64,000 nucleotides of DNA from Ardenticatenaceae bacterium (lineage in GTDB: Bacteria; Chloroflexota; Anaerolineae; Promineifilales; Promineifilaceae): positions 558,001 to 622,000 of the forward strand of contig JACKBX010000003.1 of the NCBI GenBank assembly GCA_020634375.1, in the 5' to 3' direction. The notes under the pieces were generated by a model. That model was not told the origin of the DNA and did no database searches. It saw nothing but the letters and a program-made list of their open reading frames with translations. Both the position numbers and the translations under genes were made by a program. Every line of letters starts with the position of its first letter. Within the stretch, counting starts at the first letter, position 1. Below are positions 8,083 through 18,689 of the stretch, piece by piece.

Positions 8083-11000
8083 TTACGGTTTCAGCACGAA
8101 AGGTAAATAAAGATAGGCATCATATTCAACCGTTAACGTAACCGGAATAGCGACCAGTGTATTGCTGCCATCATTGCTAGAAACACACAACGCGCCTGTA
8201 TGCATTCCGGCAGATACACCTGTGCTATTCATGACAACATTTAATGCCGCACTATAGCCCGGCGCGGTCAAACCCGCATTGGGACTAATAGATAGCCAAT
8301 CCAAGTCTGTTGGATTGGCACAAGCACTATCACTGGCTTCACTCACACTCCAAATCAAGTCGGCCGTGCCGGTGTTACTAATGGTCATCGTATGTGTAAC
8401 AACTTGATTGGGCGACAGCGTATCATCCATGTTCCCTGGGGTCACGTCAATAACCGGAGTGCCACCACTCCCCTGACATGACTGTACTTTCACGTCATCA
8501 AGGTACCAGCCCTCACGGCCAACTGAACTATCTGTGCCCAAGCGGAAGCGGAACTGCACAGTTTGTCCGGCATAATCGCTTACGTCTACGATAGAGTTAA
8601 GCCAGTCTTGGGGATCGCCGCACCAGGCATCCTTTCCAGCCAACGGATTACTATACCCGTTATCCACCGGGCCATCATAGGGATCGGTTAACAAATCACT
8701 AGTGGATATTTGCGTCCAAGTGCTGCCATTGTCAGTAGAAATTTCAAGAAGGCCGCCATCGTAGCAACCACTTCCGCTATCTTCCATAGTTTGCCAGTTG
8801 TAGAACTGCAAGGTTAGTGGGTTCTCACCGGTAGGTAGTGTGATTTCCGGTGAGACAAGCCGCTGGTCACTCACTGAGGGGGCATCTTGCCCGTAGTAGG
8901 AGTAAGCTCCGGCCCAGGGGCGGGCAGTAGATAACGTCCAGGTATCGCCCGTGCCGTTGTGTGTCCAACCGGCTGCGCCACCCTCGAAGTCTTCACTGAA
9001 CAGTTCGTTGAGTGTGGTTCCGGGGCCACAGTCACCAGGGGCTGCTTCAGTGGTAAAGATGTAGGTGCTAGAATAGCTGCCTGTACCGCAGGGATTGGCC
9101 GCCTGTACACGCCAGTAGTAGGTCGTGCTGGTGTTTAAGGTGATGCCGCTGTTGTAGCTTGTGCCATTGACAACGGCCGTATCCACCACATTTGTAAATC
9201 CAGGATCAGTCGCCACTTCAACTGTGTAGCTGTCCCCATCACCTGTCCAGGTATACGTTGGCTGGGTAGAAACATTTGTTGCACCGTGTGCCGGAGATTG
9301 CAAGAGTGAAGCGCCGGGGGGTGTGGCATAAACATCTAGCCCAACTGTTGTGGTGTGCGTGCTGGTAGGTGCAATACCCATTATCTCAATGTTGTAATTG
9401 CCCGCGACCGCGCCAGCCGTACTGCCAATCATCAATTGGCTGCTGTCAGGCGGCGTCACCGGGTTCACAGAAAAGTCAGATGTTGTTCCCGCAGGCGCTC
9501 CGCTAATGCTCAATGTCACCGGGTCAGCATAAGTTTGCACCTGCCCGATTGTCACATCGTATATGGCATCGGTTCCAGTACAGATAGCTTGCGTATCTGG
9601 CGCAGCGGTCAGGGTAAAATCGGCCGTGCCACACGCATCAAATTTGAATGCGCCAATGCGGGTACTCCACGAACTCGCCCCGTTCCATTGGCCGGTAAAC
9701 CAGAAAGTACAATCATCTTCGGGATCGACGGACATGGCTGCATAGTCACCGTAGCGGTTGCTGCCGTTAACGGCCGTGCCATTCACCAACGTATACTCAC
9801 CCTGCGGCAGCGTACCCAATGGATCAGATTCCAGACGGCCTGCATAACGCAGTGATGGGTAAATAGTCTGGCTGGAAACATTGTAGCCCAGAGCAATATT
9901 GCCAGAGCCATCCATCGCAATTGCCCCCATCCAGCGGTTATCGGTTGTTGTCGGCGCATAAGTGCCTTCCTGATATAACGTCCAGGCTCCCGCGCCAACC
10001 TTGCGCAGTTCAAACCAGCGCACGCCACCCATATTATTCCCAATATCCGTAACAAAATTACCAACCAGAACTTCATGATCACCAAAATTACGGTAGGCTA
10101 ACCGATTCATGACCACTTCGCGCAACGGGTCAAGCGATGAAGCACTGCCTTGAGGCACGCCAGGCATGCCCATGCAATAGAAGGAAGTCAGACCGCACAG
10201 TGTTGAATCGAATTCCGCCGTGAGGATGTCGGCAATTTTTGTAAAGGTGGAGTTGCCCGGCGTGCCCCAATCAACAGAAAAGGCCCATACTTCCAAAATA
10301 TCATTGGTAGGATAACCCGCCACACCATGCGCTTCTGTATCTACGTGACGCATAAAGTAGCCAGGGGCACTGGCAGGTGGGGCTGTTGCCCCATCCAGGT
10401 CTGCGGGGGTCAATGCCTGGAAGCTAAATCCTGCCAGGCTGGGCGCGGTAAAACGCTGTGAGGTAGCAGGAGCACCGGCTAACATGGCGCTGCGGTCGAA
10501 AGCGTATGCAGCAGGGCTGCTTTCATTGGTGGTCACATAATAAGCATCCTGCCAAACGCCATATTTAGGATAATCTGTCGATGGCGTGTCAAACAGATAG
10601 GAGTAGTAAGCACCGGTAGGATCGGCCGTTTGTGAGATGTAAACACAAAGGCCACTATATCCGCTGCCAAATTCACTAAGCAACCAGCGGTCTGCGGCTT
10701 GATCGTAAAGCACGACGGGATCACCCAGGCCAGTCGCACAGCCGCCTAAGGTCGATAGATCAAAGCTGGTGGTGAGAACGGCCGTATCTTTATCATAAAT
10801 GGAGACAATGGTGGAATTGACCATTTGAATGTAATGATTCGCACCCACATCGCCAACGGTATCAGGAGGATTAGAGCCAGTAAAGCCTTGCCCGTTGAAG
10901 TTAAAGATAGGCGTGTTGAACCCATCAGTTACTGCTTCGGGGGCCGCCGCTTGCAGTGCCAACAAGGGATCGGGGCCATTGGGAGGGTCAAAGTTAGGAT

Positions 11001-11274
11001 TGCCGGGATGAAAACTCAACCTGGGGTTGATCTCTCGGTCCAATTCAATATCTATTGAAGCGGGGGGGAGGTCACGAACAGCTACGGTGAGTACAGGGAT
11101 AACGGGTTCGCTGACAATGACAGTGGCGGTGTCATCTGCTTGTGCCGCAAAAAAGACCCCAGAGGAAGAACGCTGCGTGCCGCCTGCCTGATTACCAGCG
11201 CTTGGCTCGCTTAAAATCCAGACCAGCAACCATATGGCCATAATGCCACTTAAGATTTTCCAAGCTGTTTTCAT
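8083..11274 (-). CDS. Large secreted multidomain surface protein
   Basis: 1,063 residues, starting at an ATG preceded by AGGAGAG. An N-terminal signal segment is followed by a long N-terminal region (about 90-560) beginning GQGFTGSNPPDTVGDVGANH, probably a beta-propeller-like module of unknown role. Next come a fibronectin-III-like module (about 660-750; YTWTGDGDSYTVEVATD, then TTYYWRVQAANPCG), a MAM/jelly-roll-like module (about 760-930; GYSNPLAG, GREGWYLDDVKVQSC) and an Ig-like BACON/ASPM-type domain (about 935-1050). The protein ends AYLYLPFVLKP, a C-terminal pattern I associate with Chloroflexota exported proteins. Probably an adhesin or binding protein; no catalytic site was recognised. 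Confidence 0.8.
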   Translation of the reverse strand: MKTAWKILSGIMAIWLLVWILSEPSAGNQAGGTQRSSSGVFFAAQADDTATVIVSEPVIPVLTVAVRDLPPASIDIELDREINPRLSFHPGNPNFDPPNGPDPLLALQAAAPEAVTDGFNTPIFNFNGQGFTGSNPPDTVGDVGANHYIQMVNSTIVSIYDKDTAVLTTSFDLSTLGGCATGLGDPVVLYDQAADRWLLSEFGSGYSGLCVYISQTADPTGAYYSYLFDTPSTDYPKYGVWQDAYYVTTNESSPAAYAFDRSAMLAGAPATSQRFTAPSLAGFSFQALTPADLDGATAPPASAPGYFMRHVDTEAHGVAGYPTNDILEVWAFSVDWGTPGNSTFTKIADILTAEFDSTLCGLTSFYCMGMPGVPQGSASSLDPLREVVMNRLAYRNFGDHEVLVGNFVTDIGNNMGGVRWFELRKVGAGAWTLYQEGTYAPTTTDNRWMGAIAMDGSGNIALGYNVSSQTIYPSLRYAGRLESDPLGTLPQGEYTLVNGTAVNGSNRYGDYAAMSVDPEDDCTFWFTGQWNGASSWSTRIGAFKFDACGTADFTLTAAPDTQAICTGTDAIYDVTIGQVQTYADPVTLSISGAPAGTTSDFSVNPVTPPDSSQLMIGSTAGAVAGNYNIEIMGIAPTSTHTTTVGLDVYATPPGASLLQSPAHGATNVSTQPTYTWTGDGDSYTVEVATDPGFTNVVDTAVVNGTSYNSGITLNTSTTYYWRVQAANPCGTGSYSSTYIFTTEAAPGDCGPGTTLNELFSEDFEGGAAGWTHNGTGDTWTLSTARPWAGAYSYYGQDAPSVSDQRLVSPEITLPTGENPLTLQFYNWQTMEDSGSGCYDGGLLEISTDNGSTWTQISTSDLLTDPYDGPVDNGYSNPLAGKDAWCGDPQDWLNSIVDVSDYAGQTVQFRFRLGTDSSVGREGWYLDDVKVQSCQGSGGTPVIDVTPGNMDDTLSPNQVVTHTMTISNTGTADLIWSVSEASDSACANPTDLDWLSISPNAGLTAPGYSAALNVVMNSTGVSAGMHTGALCVSSNDGSNTLVAIPVTLTVEYDAYLYLPFVLKP

Positions 11275-11527
11275 TTTATCTCTCCTGTTATGTACAACGC
11301 TATTAACAGTCCAATATATGGATTGAGCATAAGAGCATGATTGTATCGGTTTCTACTTGATTCGGGAAACAAAATATTTGCGCGACCTGGCGTGTGAAGG
11401 CTTTGATCTCAACAATTACTGCGAGTTGGGAACATGATTTTCTAACCAAAAGGCAACTGGTTGTGTGTCTACATGGGCAAAGGTGGGGTGAATACGGCCG
11501 TAACAGACCCTCCATATGCTGCTTTAT

Positions 11528-13242
11528 CTATGATGCCAATCTCCCAACCTCTTGTTGATCTTGACTGGAATAGGCGATTTCATACTCATAGCTGCGTAAA
11601 TCAGCGCGAAGCGACGCCACATACCCATCTTTTGACCAAACAAGATGGAGTTGATGTTCATCAGAATCCTGGATTGTTAAGTCTGAATCAAACCCAAAAG
11701 CCGGGAATGTGTTTCTGAACCTCAGAAGGCTCAATTGCTCCTGAACAATACTGGTTTGTAACCGGGCTTCAATGTCTGACATAGAAAGGTTAGTTCTATT
11801 AATTTCTTTATGCCCGCCTTTCTGAGCAGCCTCGTGGTCATTCGTCCCGGCAAATAAATCAAGATACCAGATTTCCGGTATGCCCGGCATAAACATCTGA
11901 ATCGCTCTGGCTAACAGAAACTTCTTGTGATGCTCGTCTAATGCACTGAAAAATGTCGCATTGACTTGATAATAAGATATTTTCTTCCCATCAGGCCCAT
12001 ACAAGTCTTTGACCATGCCGCCACGACTTAAAATGACGCCAATCATTTCATCAATTGACTGATCATCCAGCAGCCCCTTCATATCTAATAATGGGATGCC
12101 ATCGTGGCAGCCTAACATATTAACTGTGACAAACCCGCTCTCTACAACTTCGCGGATCCATTTAATCAGATGCTTGTTTTTGCCAGTTTCCAGCGCATTA
12201 ATCACCAACCCCGGAAAGAAAAAGTCATAGAATGCAAACCCTTTATTTTCCAGTTTCTCATGGGTTTTGTCTTCGTATTTGGAATGAATCTCAGGCAGCA
12301 GCAATAATCCATATTTATTGGCAATTTGTCTTAACCGATTAATGTAGTCCCAGGTACCCGGCTCATTAAAAAAGTTACTGAGTCCAACCTCTTTGTGCAA
12401 ATAAGCAAACGCATCAAGCCGGACGATTTTCGCCCCATAATCCTTCATTTGCTTCAAGGTTTGATCGTAGTAGTCCCAAACCATCTCGGATTTCGCATTC
12501 AAATCCATCTGGCCCAGGTAGTGCATACAATTGCGCTCAACGTATCTGAGGATTTGTGACCGGTATGGCACATAGGCTTCCAGGTCGATGTCATAAATCG
12601 ACTCCCCATCATGTACGGATGCCTCGATCATTGATACAACCGCCTCAGCATCTGCCACCGTCAACCCTTCGACAGCCTGTAAATCTGCGGCCTTCGGCGG
12701 CACAACAGTCACTTGCTGATAAAACGTGTTCCAATAAAAGCGGCTGGTTCCATCAGGAAAAAGGCACTTTCAAAATGGGAAGCTCAGGTTTTCTCATAAA
12801 GAGCTTTTTCAAATGATGCTCATCAGGGATGATGTAACCATCTGGCCCCATTTCACCATGTCCTTCCCAAAATTTGTTCCAATCAATAAAAAAGTTGATA
12901 TAGGGTGAACCCTCCCCATTTTTCAACATATCTTGAAATTGGGCAGACTGGACTGATATGTGGTTTAAGATGAAATCAAGCTTCAATTCAATGCCCAGGT
13001 CTTGTAGATTCCTTAGGTCATTTTCTGAGGCAATGTCATTGTTAATCCCGTAATCGACAATTGAAAAGCCACGATCTAAATCTGAGTTAAATAACGATGG
13101 CAAAATATAAAATAGCGAAAACACATCCTTAAAAGCTTCTTTTCTCAGCAACGCTACTATTTTGTCTAAGGAGCCGCCGCAGCTATCAGGGTAGGCATTA
13201 AATCATCACGCCGTTGGGTAAACTATCGCCTTTTGGTTTCAT
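11528..13242 (-). CDS. GH13 sucrose-phosphorylase-family enzyme (two frameshifts)
   Basis: Starts at ATG 13242 (MKPKGDSLPNGVMI). The frame breaks near 13196, where ATTT should read ATT to give VMINAYPDSCGG, and again near 12760, where a five-T run should be four to give VPFPDGTSRFYWN. With both repaired the product is about 570 residues. It has GH13 landmarks: the nucleophile strand IVRLDAFAYL, the acid/base strand LLLPEIHS and the CHDGIPLLD loop, as in subfamily 18 (sucrose, sucrose-6-phosphate or glucosylglycerate phosphorylases), which release glucose-1-phosphate. It is the last gene of the glycoside locus, just after the P-loop kinase. The exact substrate is unresolved. Confidence 0.75.
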
Positions 13243-13256
13243 ACTATTTTCCTGTT

Positions 13257-14221
13257 CTATGATTCTTCGAGCCGTTGGTGAAGTTCTACCAACGATAGCA
13301 GTTCACCTTTCTTGGAAACAATGAGTTTTGCAGTACCAACTTGGCTGATTAGTTTTTCATGCTCAATTTCCAATACCAGGCTAATTAAGGGCGTGTCGGT
13401 GTTTTTTATCACGGCCGCGTGCAAGCCGGTGGGCCAGGGTTTCGGCCGGTGTGCTGAATAAAAATACGGGGAAATCTACGCCTTCGAGCAACTGGTTATT
13501 GCCATGAGTCCATTCAATGAGCAGCACTTGAATGCCAGAAAAATCAACGGCTTCATAACGAATATCATCTAATGTTCTGCCCATCCGTTTCAAATTGAGT
13601 TTATTTTCACCGGCCTTGAACAATTGGATGATGTGGTTGACCATTGGGAAATCGGTTTCTTTTTCTGTACCCAGGTAATTCGTCAGTGCTTCTTTCCCGG
13701 CATTAAAATACACATTCATCCAGGTAGATTCTTCATCGGTAAGGGTCTTGGGGTTGAAATCTTCCATGTCAGGCCATTTTTGATGGAGCTTCTTCATCTT
13801 GTCATTTGAGAACTGACTGCTCCTGGCGAATGCGTTTTAGCCCGGCATTTCTGAACACGGATAGACGCTCACTGTCATTAAATTTGGGTATCCGGTGCGG
13901 GTAATTATCTCCCGACAAGATATAGGCAGGGTAATTTTGTAGATTACAGTAATGACCTCCAGCACGGAACCAATTTCAGATTTACCCACACCCGAGCCGC
14001 CGCAAACGGAAACGACGAGCCGTTGACCATTGAGACTTTCAAGTGTTTTTAACAGATGGGGAAAATAACATTGGCCTTTTCGATATGCGACTGGTTAATT
14101 TCAATTTTGTCGCCGGGCATATCGCCGGTTTTACAGAACTTAATTTAATCTGCGGAGGATTCCAGTCGGATTGAAACAGAGTTTCGTTTTTGCGAGAATT
14201 GGTATTTGACTTCTTGTTCAT
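13257..14221 (-). CDS. P-loop sugar/nucleoside-kinase-like protein (about five frameshifts)
   Basis: The start ATG at 14221 has a strong GGAGG. Reading through frameshifts near 14140, 14062 (a C run), 13952, 13800 and 13410 (an A run) gives about 320 residues. The landmarks are the Walker A loop VVSVCGGSGVGKSEIGS, then LSGDNYPHRIPKFNDSERLS, LLIEWTHGNNQLLEGVDFPV and a C-terminal helix ending LVELHQRLEES at 13259. The fold is that of uridine kinase/phosphoribulokinase-type P-loop kinases, but no family I can name precisely. It ends 14 nt before the phosphorylase start, so it may phosphorylate the aglycone or sugar that the phosphorylase releases (inference). Confidence 0.6.
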
Positions 14222-14225
14222 ACTT

Positions 14226-14352
14226 GTTTCCTCCCAGGGATTGCCCTTTTGTCTGTCGGATGAGCAGGATTTTGTTGTCGCGGAGAACGGCCGTTCCCAC
14301 ACAAAACAACCATTCTTGGCGGCCAGGATGTACTCAATGAAGTATCGTCCAT
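14226..14352 (-). pseudogene. Possible truncated Nudix-like N-terminus
   Basis: Just upstream of the kinase start, the minus strand reads GTAVLRDNKILLIRQTKG in one frame, the first beta-hairpin typical of Nudix hydrolases. In another frame an ATG at 14352 begins MDDTSLSTSWPPRMVV. Joined by a frameshift they would make a Nudix N-terminus that stops where the kinase begins, with no Nudix box. It may be a gene remnant or chance. Confidence 0.25.
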
Positions 14353-14408
14353 ATCTGTAATTTCTTCACTGTTGGTTATCAATCATTCCATCTGTTTTGA
14401 TCTTAAAG

Positions 14409-14948
14409 TTAGTATAGAAGTGATTCAATCAACTCTTTATTTCTTTGTTTGACTTCTTGAAGTTGGTTATCTGTTAGCGATATTAACTGAATTCCAGCTT
14501 GATCATAGGCGTCTTGAGGTGAAGTAAATACTTCAACCTTCTGATATTTCATTAAATCTCTATTTTCTTTAGGTGTAATGAGGTTATAGACTCCAAATTC
14601 TTCCAAATATAATTCTATTGTTTTTTTTCAACGGGGTCGATTGATTCTACCCAATCAAAATCAAGGAGTCTCCTGGCCGCTACTTTTCTGGGATATTGAT
14701 GGTCTTTGGTAAATTTTGGTTCAGCAGTTCCCAACTCGGGATGAAAGCTTTCAATAGCTTTCAAGGAAACTTTCCTGTCCATAATCCAGAATTTGAATAT
14801 ACCAAATACCCGCTCCAACAATTGTCTCGATGTGATGACGCTGATATTCGTTGGTTACCTTTGCTTGATACATTGGTCGCATCTTTTGTACGAGTTCAGC
14901 TATGACAGCGCGCCTTTGTTCAATCTTGACAACAGTCTTTTCATTCAT
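14409..14948 (-). CDS. Hypothetical protein, about 180 residues (two frameshifts)
   Basis: Three overlapping minus-strand segments join into one product. It begins MNEKTVVKIEQRRAVIAELV at 14948, continues through KFWIMDRKVSLKAIESFHPE and KFTKDHQYPRKVAARRLLD after a shift near 14800, and ends VKQRNKELIESLLY at 14409 after a second shift near 14625. The product is charged, mostly helical, with no signal peptide or membrane segment. The H-x-Y-P-R element could be part of a nuclease-like site, but I do not recognise the family. It lies inside the glycoside locus between the TreS-like and kinase genes, with no evident link to sugar metabolism. Confidence 0.5.
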
Positions 14949-15044
14949 TGTGAGGATTGTGTATTAGCTTTGACAAGTTCTTGTCATGATTGCGCCCTGT
15001 CGATACTCCTTCATCCACTGATGAAAAATACTGCTCAACGCTCC

Positions 15045-16663
15045 CTAAAATGATTTGTCCAAGCTGCTAATTCCGAAACCAATAGGCTCCATATGGGGGA
15101 TTCTAACCGCGCCGCTTAGCGCTTGTTTTTCGATTGAGAGCAGATTAATTCGCTCGCGCTTGAGTTCAAACGTTTGTGGCTGATCGGACAAGTTGAAAAC
15201 GCACAGGACGCCATCTTTGCCATTGAGATGACGACGGAAAGCAAGAACGGCCGTCTCCCCTGTTTCTACCCATTCCATCGCACCCGTTTTCAAGGCGGGC
15301 TGACTCTGCCGCGTCTGAATCAAGAAACGGGTCAGGTTCAAGTACGAGTCCGGGTCATCTTCCTGTACCGCCGTGTTGACTTGTTTGTAGCCATACGTGT
15401 CATCGCACAGCACCGGCAAATACGTTTCTTGGGCTGCCGAAAAGCCAGCATGCTTACTGTCATCCCACTGCATCGGCGTGCGGCAGCCGTGCCGGTCGGG
15501 GAACCAGATATTGTCGCCCATCCCAATTTCATCGCCGTAATAAATGATGGGCGCGCCGGGCAGCGAGAGGAACAGCGCGTTGAGCAGGAACCATTTGCGC
15601 TTGTCGTTGTCCAGCAGCGGAATCTGCCGCCGCCGGATGCCCATGTTGAGCTTCATGCGCGGATTGGGCGCGTACTGCTGCCACATCCACTCCCGCTCCT
15701 CCGGCGTCACCATTTCCAATGTCAGTTCATCGTGATTGCGGAGAAACGTCATCCACTGCGTCCCCGGCGGGATGGCGGGTGTGCGGTCGAGGATGTCGAC
15801 AACGGCCGTTTTATCCCCCTTTTTCAGCGCCATGTACAGCCGGGGCATGATGGGGAAGTGGAAGCAAATCAGGGAATTCCGGCTCCGCTGGCGTGCCAAA
15901 GTAAGGCAGCAAATCATCCGGCCATTGGTTGGCCTCGGCGATGAGGAGCGTGCCAGGATACTCGTCGTCAATCATGCGCCGCATCTTTCAGAAACGCATG
16001 GGTTTCCGGCAGATTTTCGCAGTTTGTCCCCTCGCGCTCATACAGGTAAGGGATGGCATCCACGCGGAAGCCGTCAATGCCCATATCCAGCCAAAAGCGC
16101 ATTGCCTTAAACATTTCTTCGTGGACTTTGGAGTTGTCGTAATTCAGGTCGGGCTGGCTGCTGTAAAAACGATGCCAGAAATATTGCCCGGCCACTTTGT
16201 CATAGGTCCAGTTGGACGACTCGGTATCGAGGAAGATGATGCGTGCGTCGGCGTACTCGGTTCCGGTGTCGCTCCAGACGTAGTAATCGCGGTAAGGCGA
16301 GCTTTTGTCTTGCCGCGCTGCCTGGGAAACCAGGGGTGCTGGTCGGAAGTGTGGTTCATCACCATGTCGGTGACGACTTTCAGCCCGCGCGCGTGGGCAG
16401 CGTCGAGGAAATCCTGGAAATCTTCCAGCGTGCCGAAGTCGGGATGGACGCCCATGTAATCGGAGATGTCGTAGCCGCCGTCCAGCAGGGGCGAGGGTAA
16501 TGGGGCATGACCCAGATGCAGTCCACGCCCAGCGATTTGATGTGATCCAGCTTGTCAATCGCGCCGCGAAATCGCCGTTGCCATCGCCATTGTTGTCTTT
16601 GTAGGCGCGGATGTAGAGTTCGTAGAATACAGATTCTTGGTACCAATGGGGATTTTGAGTCAT
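15045..16663 (-). CDS. treS: Trehalose synthase-like GH13 enzyme (about five frameshifts)
   Basis: Starts MTQNPHWYQESVFYELYIRA at 16663. Frames break near 16562, 16495, 16325, 15985 and 15870; the repaired product is about 540 residues, the length of TreS without a maltokinase domain. Family landmarks in order are FRGAIDKLDHIKSLGVDCIW, MGVHPDFGTLEDFQDFLDAA, VMNHTSDQHPWF, WLDMGIDGFRVDAIPYLYER (nucleophile Asp), TLLIAEANQWPDD (acid/base Glu) and FLRNHDELTLEM (third acidic residue). TreS interconverts maltose and trehalose. In this operon it could feed trehalose from imported glucosides or the reverse. A related alpha-glucosidase activity is the main alternative. Confidence 0.8.
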
Positions 16664-16693
16664 GGTAAAATTGTTCGCTTCAAATATTGGACT

Positions 16694-17063
16694 TTACGGT
16701 TGACGGCTCTGTTCAATTTCTTCTGGTGATACCGATGAGGCAACCGCAAGATGCCAATCATCGCCTAAGTCAGTGACTTCGTAGTTGATAATGAAGCGCT
16801 TGATGTGAGCGAAATGGCGTTGTTTACGCTCAAGCAGTGCCATGAAAAGCTCGCGCCCTTCTGCTTGTGCTTCAACTGGCATGGTTTGTATTATCTGTTG
16901 GACGGTTTCTTCTTGTTTGTCTGGTGGTAGTATGGCTGCATTCCAGGCAAATGCAGCGAGACTCGATTAATGATTCAAACTGATGCTTTGTCTCGACTGC
17001 GTCTTGATATGGGGCAATGAAATCTGTCAACACGTCTGACATCTTGAGTTCAGTCTCAACCAT
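16694..17063 (-). CDS. Hypothetical protein, about 123 residues (one frameshift)
   Basis: Begins MVETELKMSDVLTDFIAPYQ at 17063. A single missing base near 16955 breaks the frame; restored, it continues AFAWNAAILPPDKQEETVQQ and then LERKQRHFAHIKRFIINYEV to the stop at 16694. The protein is small, helical and acidic at the start, with no signal peptide. I do not recognise the family. It lies between the GH1 and TreS-like genes. Confidence 0.5.
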
Positions 17064-17070
17064 CGTAAAT

Positions 17071-17178
17071 TTACTCCCATTGCACGAGCTTGTCGTTTCG
17101 TTTTATCCCTGAGATGACGCATTGTTGAACTTGGTGTCTGTTTTTAGCAGGTCTTTTTTTTTTCTTGCGTTTAGTCAT
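17071..17178 (-). CDS. Possible very small basic ORF (Lys-rich)
   Basis: An ATG at 17178 has AGGA nine bases upstream and begins MTKRKKKKK. A long A run then causes an early stop, but with one A fewer it reads about 35 residues to a stop at 17071, eight bases before the next gene. The run makes the true frame uncertain. It may be a real micro-protein or chance. Confidence 0.25.
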   Translation of the reverse strand: MTKRKKKKRPAKNRHQVQQCVISGIKRNDKLVQWE

Positions 17179-17209
17179 GAATTTGTTCCTGATAGAGTAA
17201 ATCTATTAA

Positions 17210-18565
17210 TTAAATAGTCAATTTGTTTGTTGTTATTAAATTTCGATACCAGAATGCGCTTTCTTTTTGGGATGCGTTTTTGGGTTTGTAGTCAACGTAA
17301 ACAATGCCGAAGCGTTGGGTGTAGCCTTCGGCCCATTCGTAATTGTCGAGGAGCGACCATTGCAAGTAACCGGCGACGGGGACGCCGTTCTGAATGGCAC
17401 GGTGGACGGCCGTAATGTGACCGTTCAGATAATCAATTCGCTTTTGGTCGCGGACACGGCCGTTTCCATCCGGCTCATCCAAATAACTGCACCCATTCTC
17501 CGTGATGTACAGCTTGGGCATGTTGTATTCAAAATAGAGCCGGTTCAGCAGCTTGTAAAGCTGTCGGGATGGACTTCCCAGTTCATGGCCGTGTACTCTG
17601 CGCCGGGATTGGGCACGGAACGATGCGTGTCCAGGCTTTCGCCTGCCTGAGCAATGTGGCGTGTGTAGTAGTTGACGCCCAGGAAGTCCAGCGGTGCGGC
17701 GATGATGTCCATATCGCCGTCTTGCACGAAATCGAGGCCGTTAGGAAGGCGGCCCTGTTTGGTGTAAGTGTCAACCATGTCGGCGGGGTAGTAGCGACGG
17801 CCGTACAACGCATCCATAAACCAGCGGAAATAATACCCGTCCCAAATCCGCGCCGCGTGATAATCAGCCGGGTCAGAGGAGGCAGGCGTCGCCGGTTCAA
17901 AATTGACGGCAATCCCCACCTCAGCCTCCGGCACGTTGGCGCGAATGCGTTCCGTTGCCAGCCCATGCGAGAGCAGGACATGGTGGGCGGCAGTGAGCGC
18001 GGCAGGCCAATCCTGCCAGCCGGGGGCATGAACGCCCACCTGATGGCTCAACAGAGTCGTACACCAGGGTTCATTGTGCGTGATCCAGTTCGTCACCCGG
18101 TCGCCCAGGGCGCGGCTGGTGACGTCGGCCAGTTCGGCAAAGGCGCTGGCCGTATCGCGGTGCGGCCAGCCGCCCGCGTCTTGCAGCACCTGGGGCAGTT
18201 CCCAATGGTACAGGGTGACAAAGGGGCGTGATGTTGGCTTCGAGGAGGGCGTCAATGAGACGGCCGTAAAATCCAACCCTTTCTGATTCACCCGCCCTTT
18301 ACCATCTGGCAAAATGCGCGGCCAGGACACCGAAAACGGTAGGCCTGGATGCCCAATTCTTTCATCAAGGCGACATCTTCCGGCCAGCGATGGTAATGGT
18401 CGCAGGCGACGTCCCCTGTCGCGCCGTTTTTCGTCTTACCCGGCGTTTTGGCGAAGGTGTCCCAGATTGAGGGGAACGGCCGTCTTCATTCCACCCTCCC
18501 TCAATCTGATAAGCCGACGTCGCCACGCCCCACAGAAATCCATCGGGAAATTGCAGAACCGTCAT
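17210..18565 (-). CDS. GH1 beta-glucosidase (about five frameshifts)
   Basis: Starts MTVLQFPDGFLWGVATSAYQ at 18565, the standard N-terminus of GH1 enzymes. Frames break near 18475, 18335 (a T run), 18255, 18220 and 17565. The repaired product is about 450 residues, as expected. The acid/base glutamate is in NWITHNEPWC and the nucleophile glutamate in PKLYITENGCSYL; the aglycone-site sequence LQWSLLDNYEWAEGY is also typical. There is no signal peptide, so it cleaves imported beta-glucosides in the cytoplasm, consistent with its place directly after the two sugar permease genes. Confidence 0.88.
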
Positions 18566-18579
18566 GAATCCCTCCGAGA

Positions 18580-18648
18580 AACGTAAAACGTGAAACGTGA
18601 TGCGTAAACAACCAATCCGTCACGTTTCACGCCTCACGTTTCACGCAT
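18580..18648. repeat. Foldback element A (gap between permease and GH1 genes)
   Basis: A left arm of degenerate ACGTGAA-type units (18580-18607) is followed by a right arm of their complements, TTCACGT-type (18618-18648). A second small direct repeat (AACAGCTAAAAGC, twice) runs on to about 18690. It fills the whole gap between the GH1 start and the permease stop. Confidence 0.75.
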
Positions 18649-18689
18649 AAAAAGCGAACAGCTAAAAGCCAACCGCTAACAGCTAAAAG

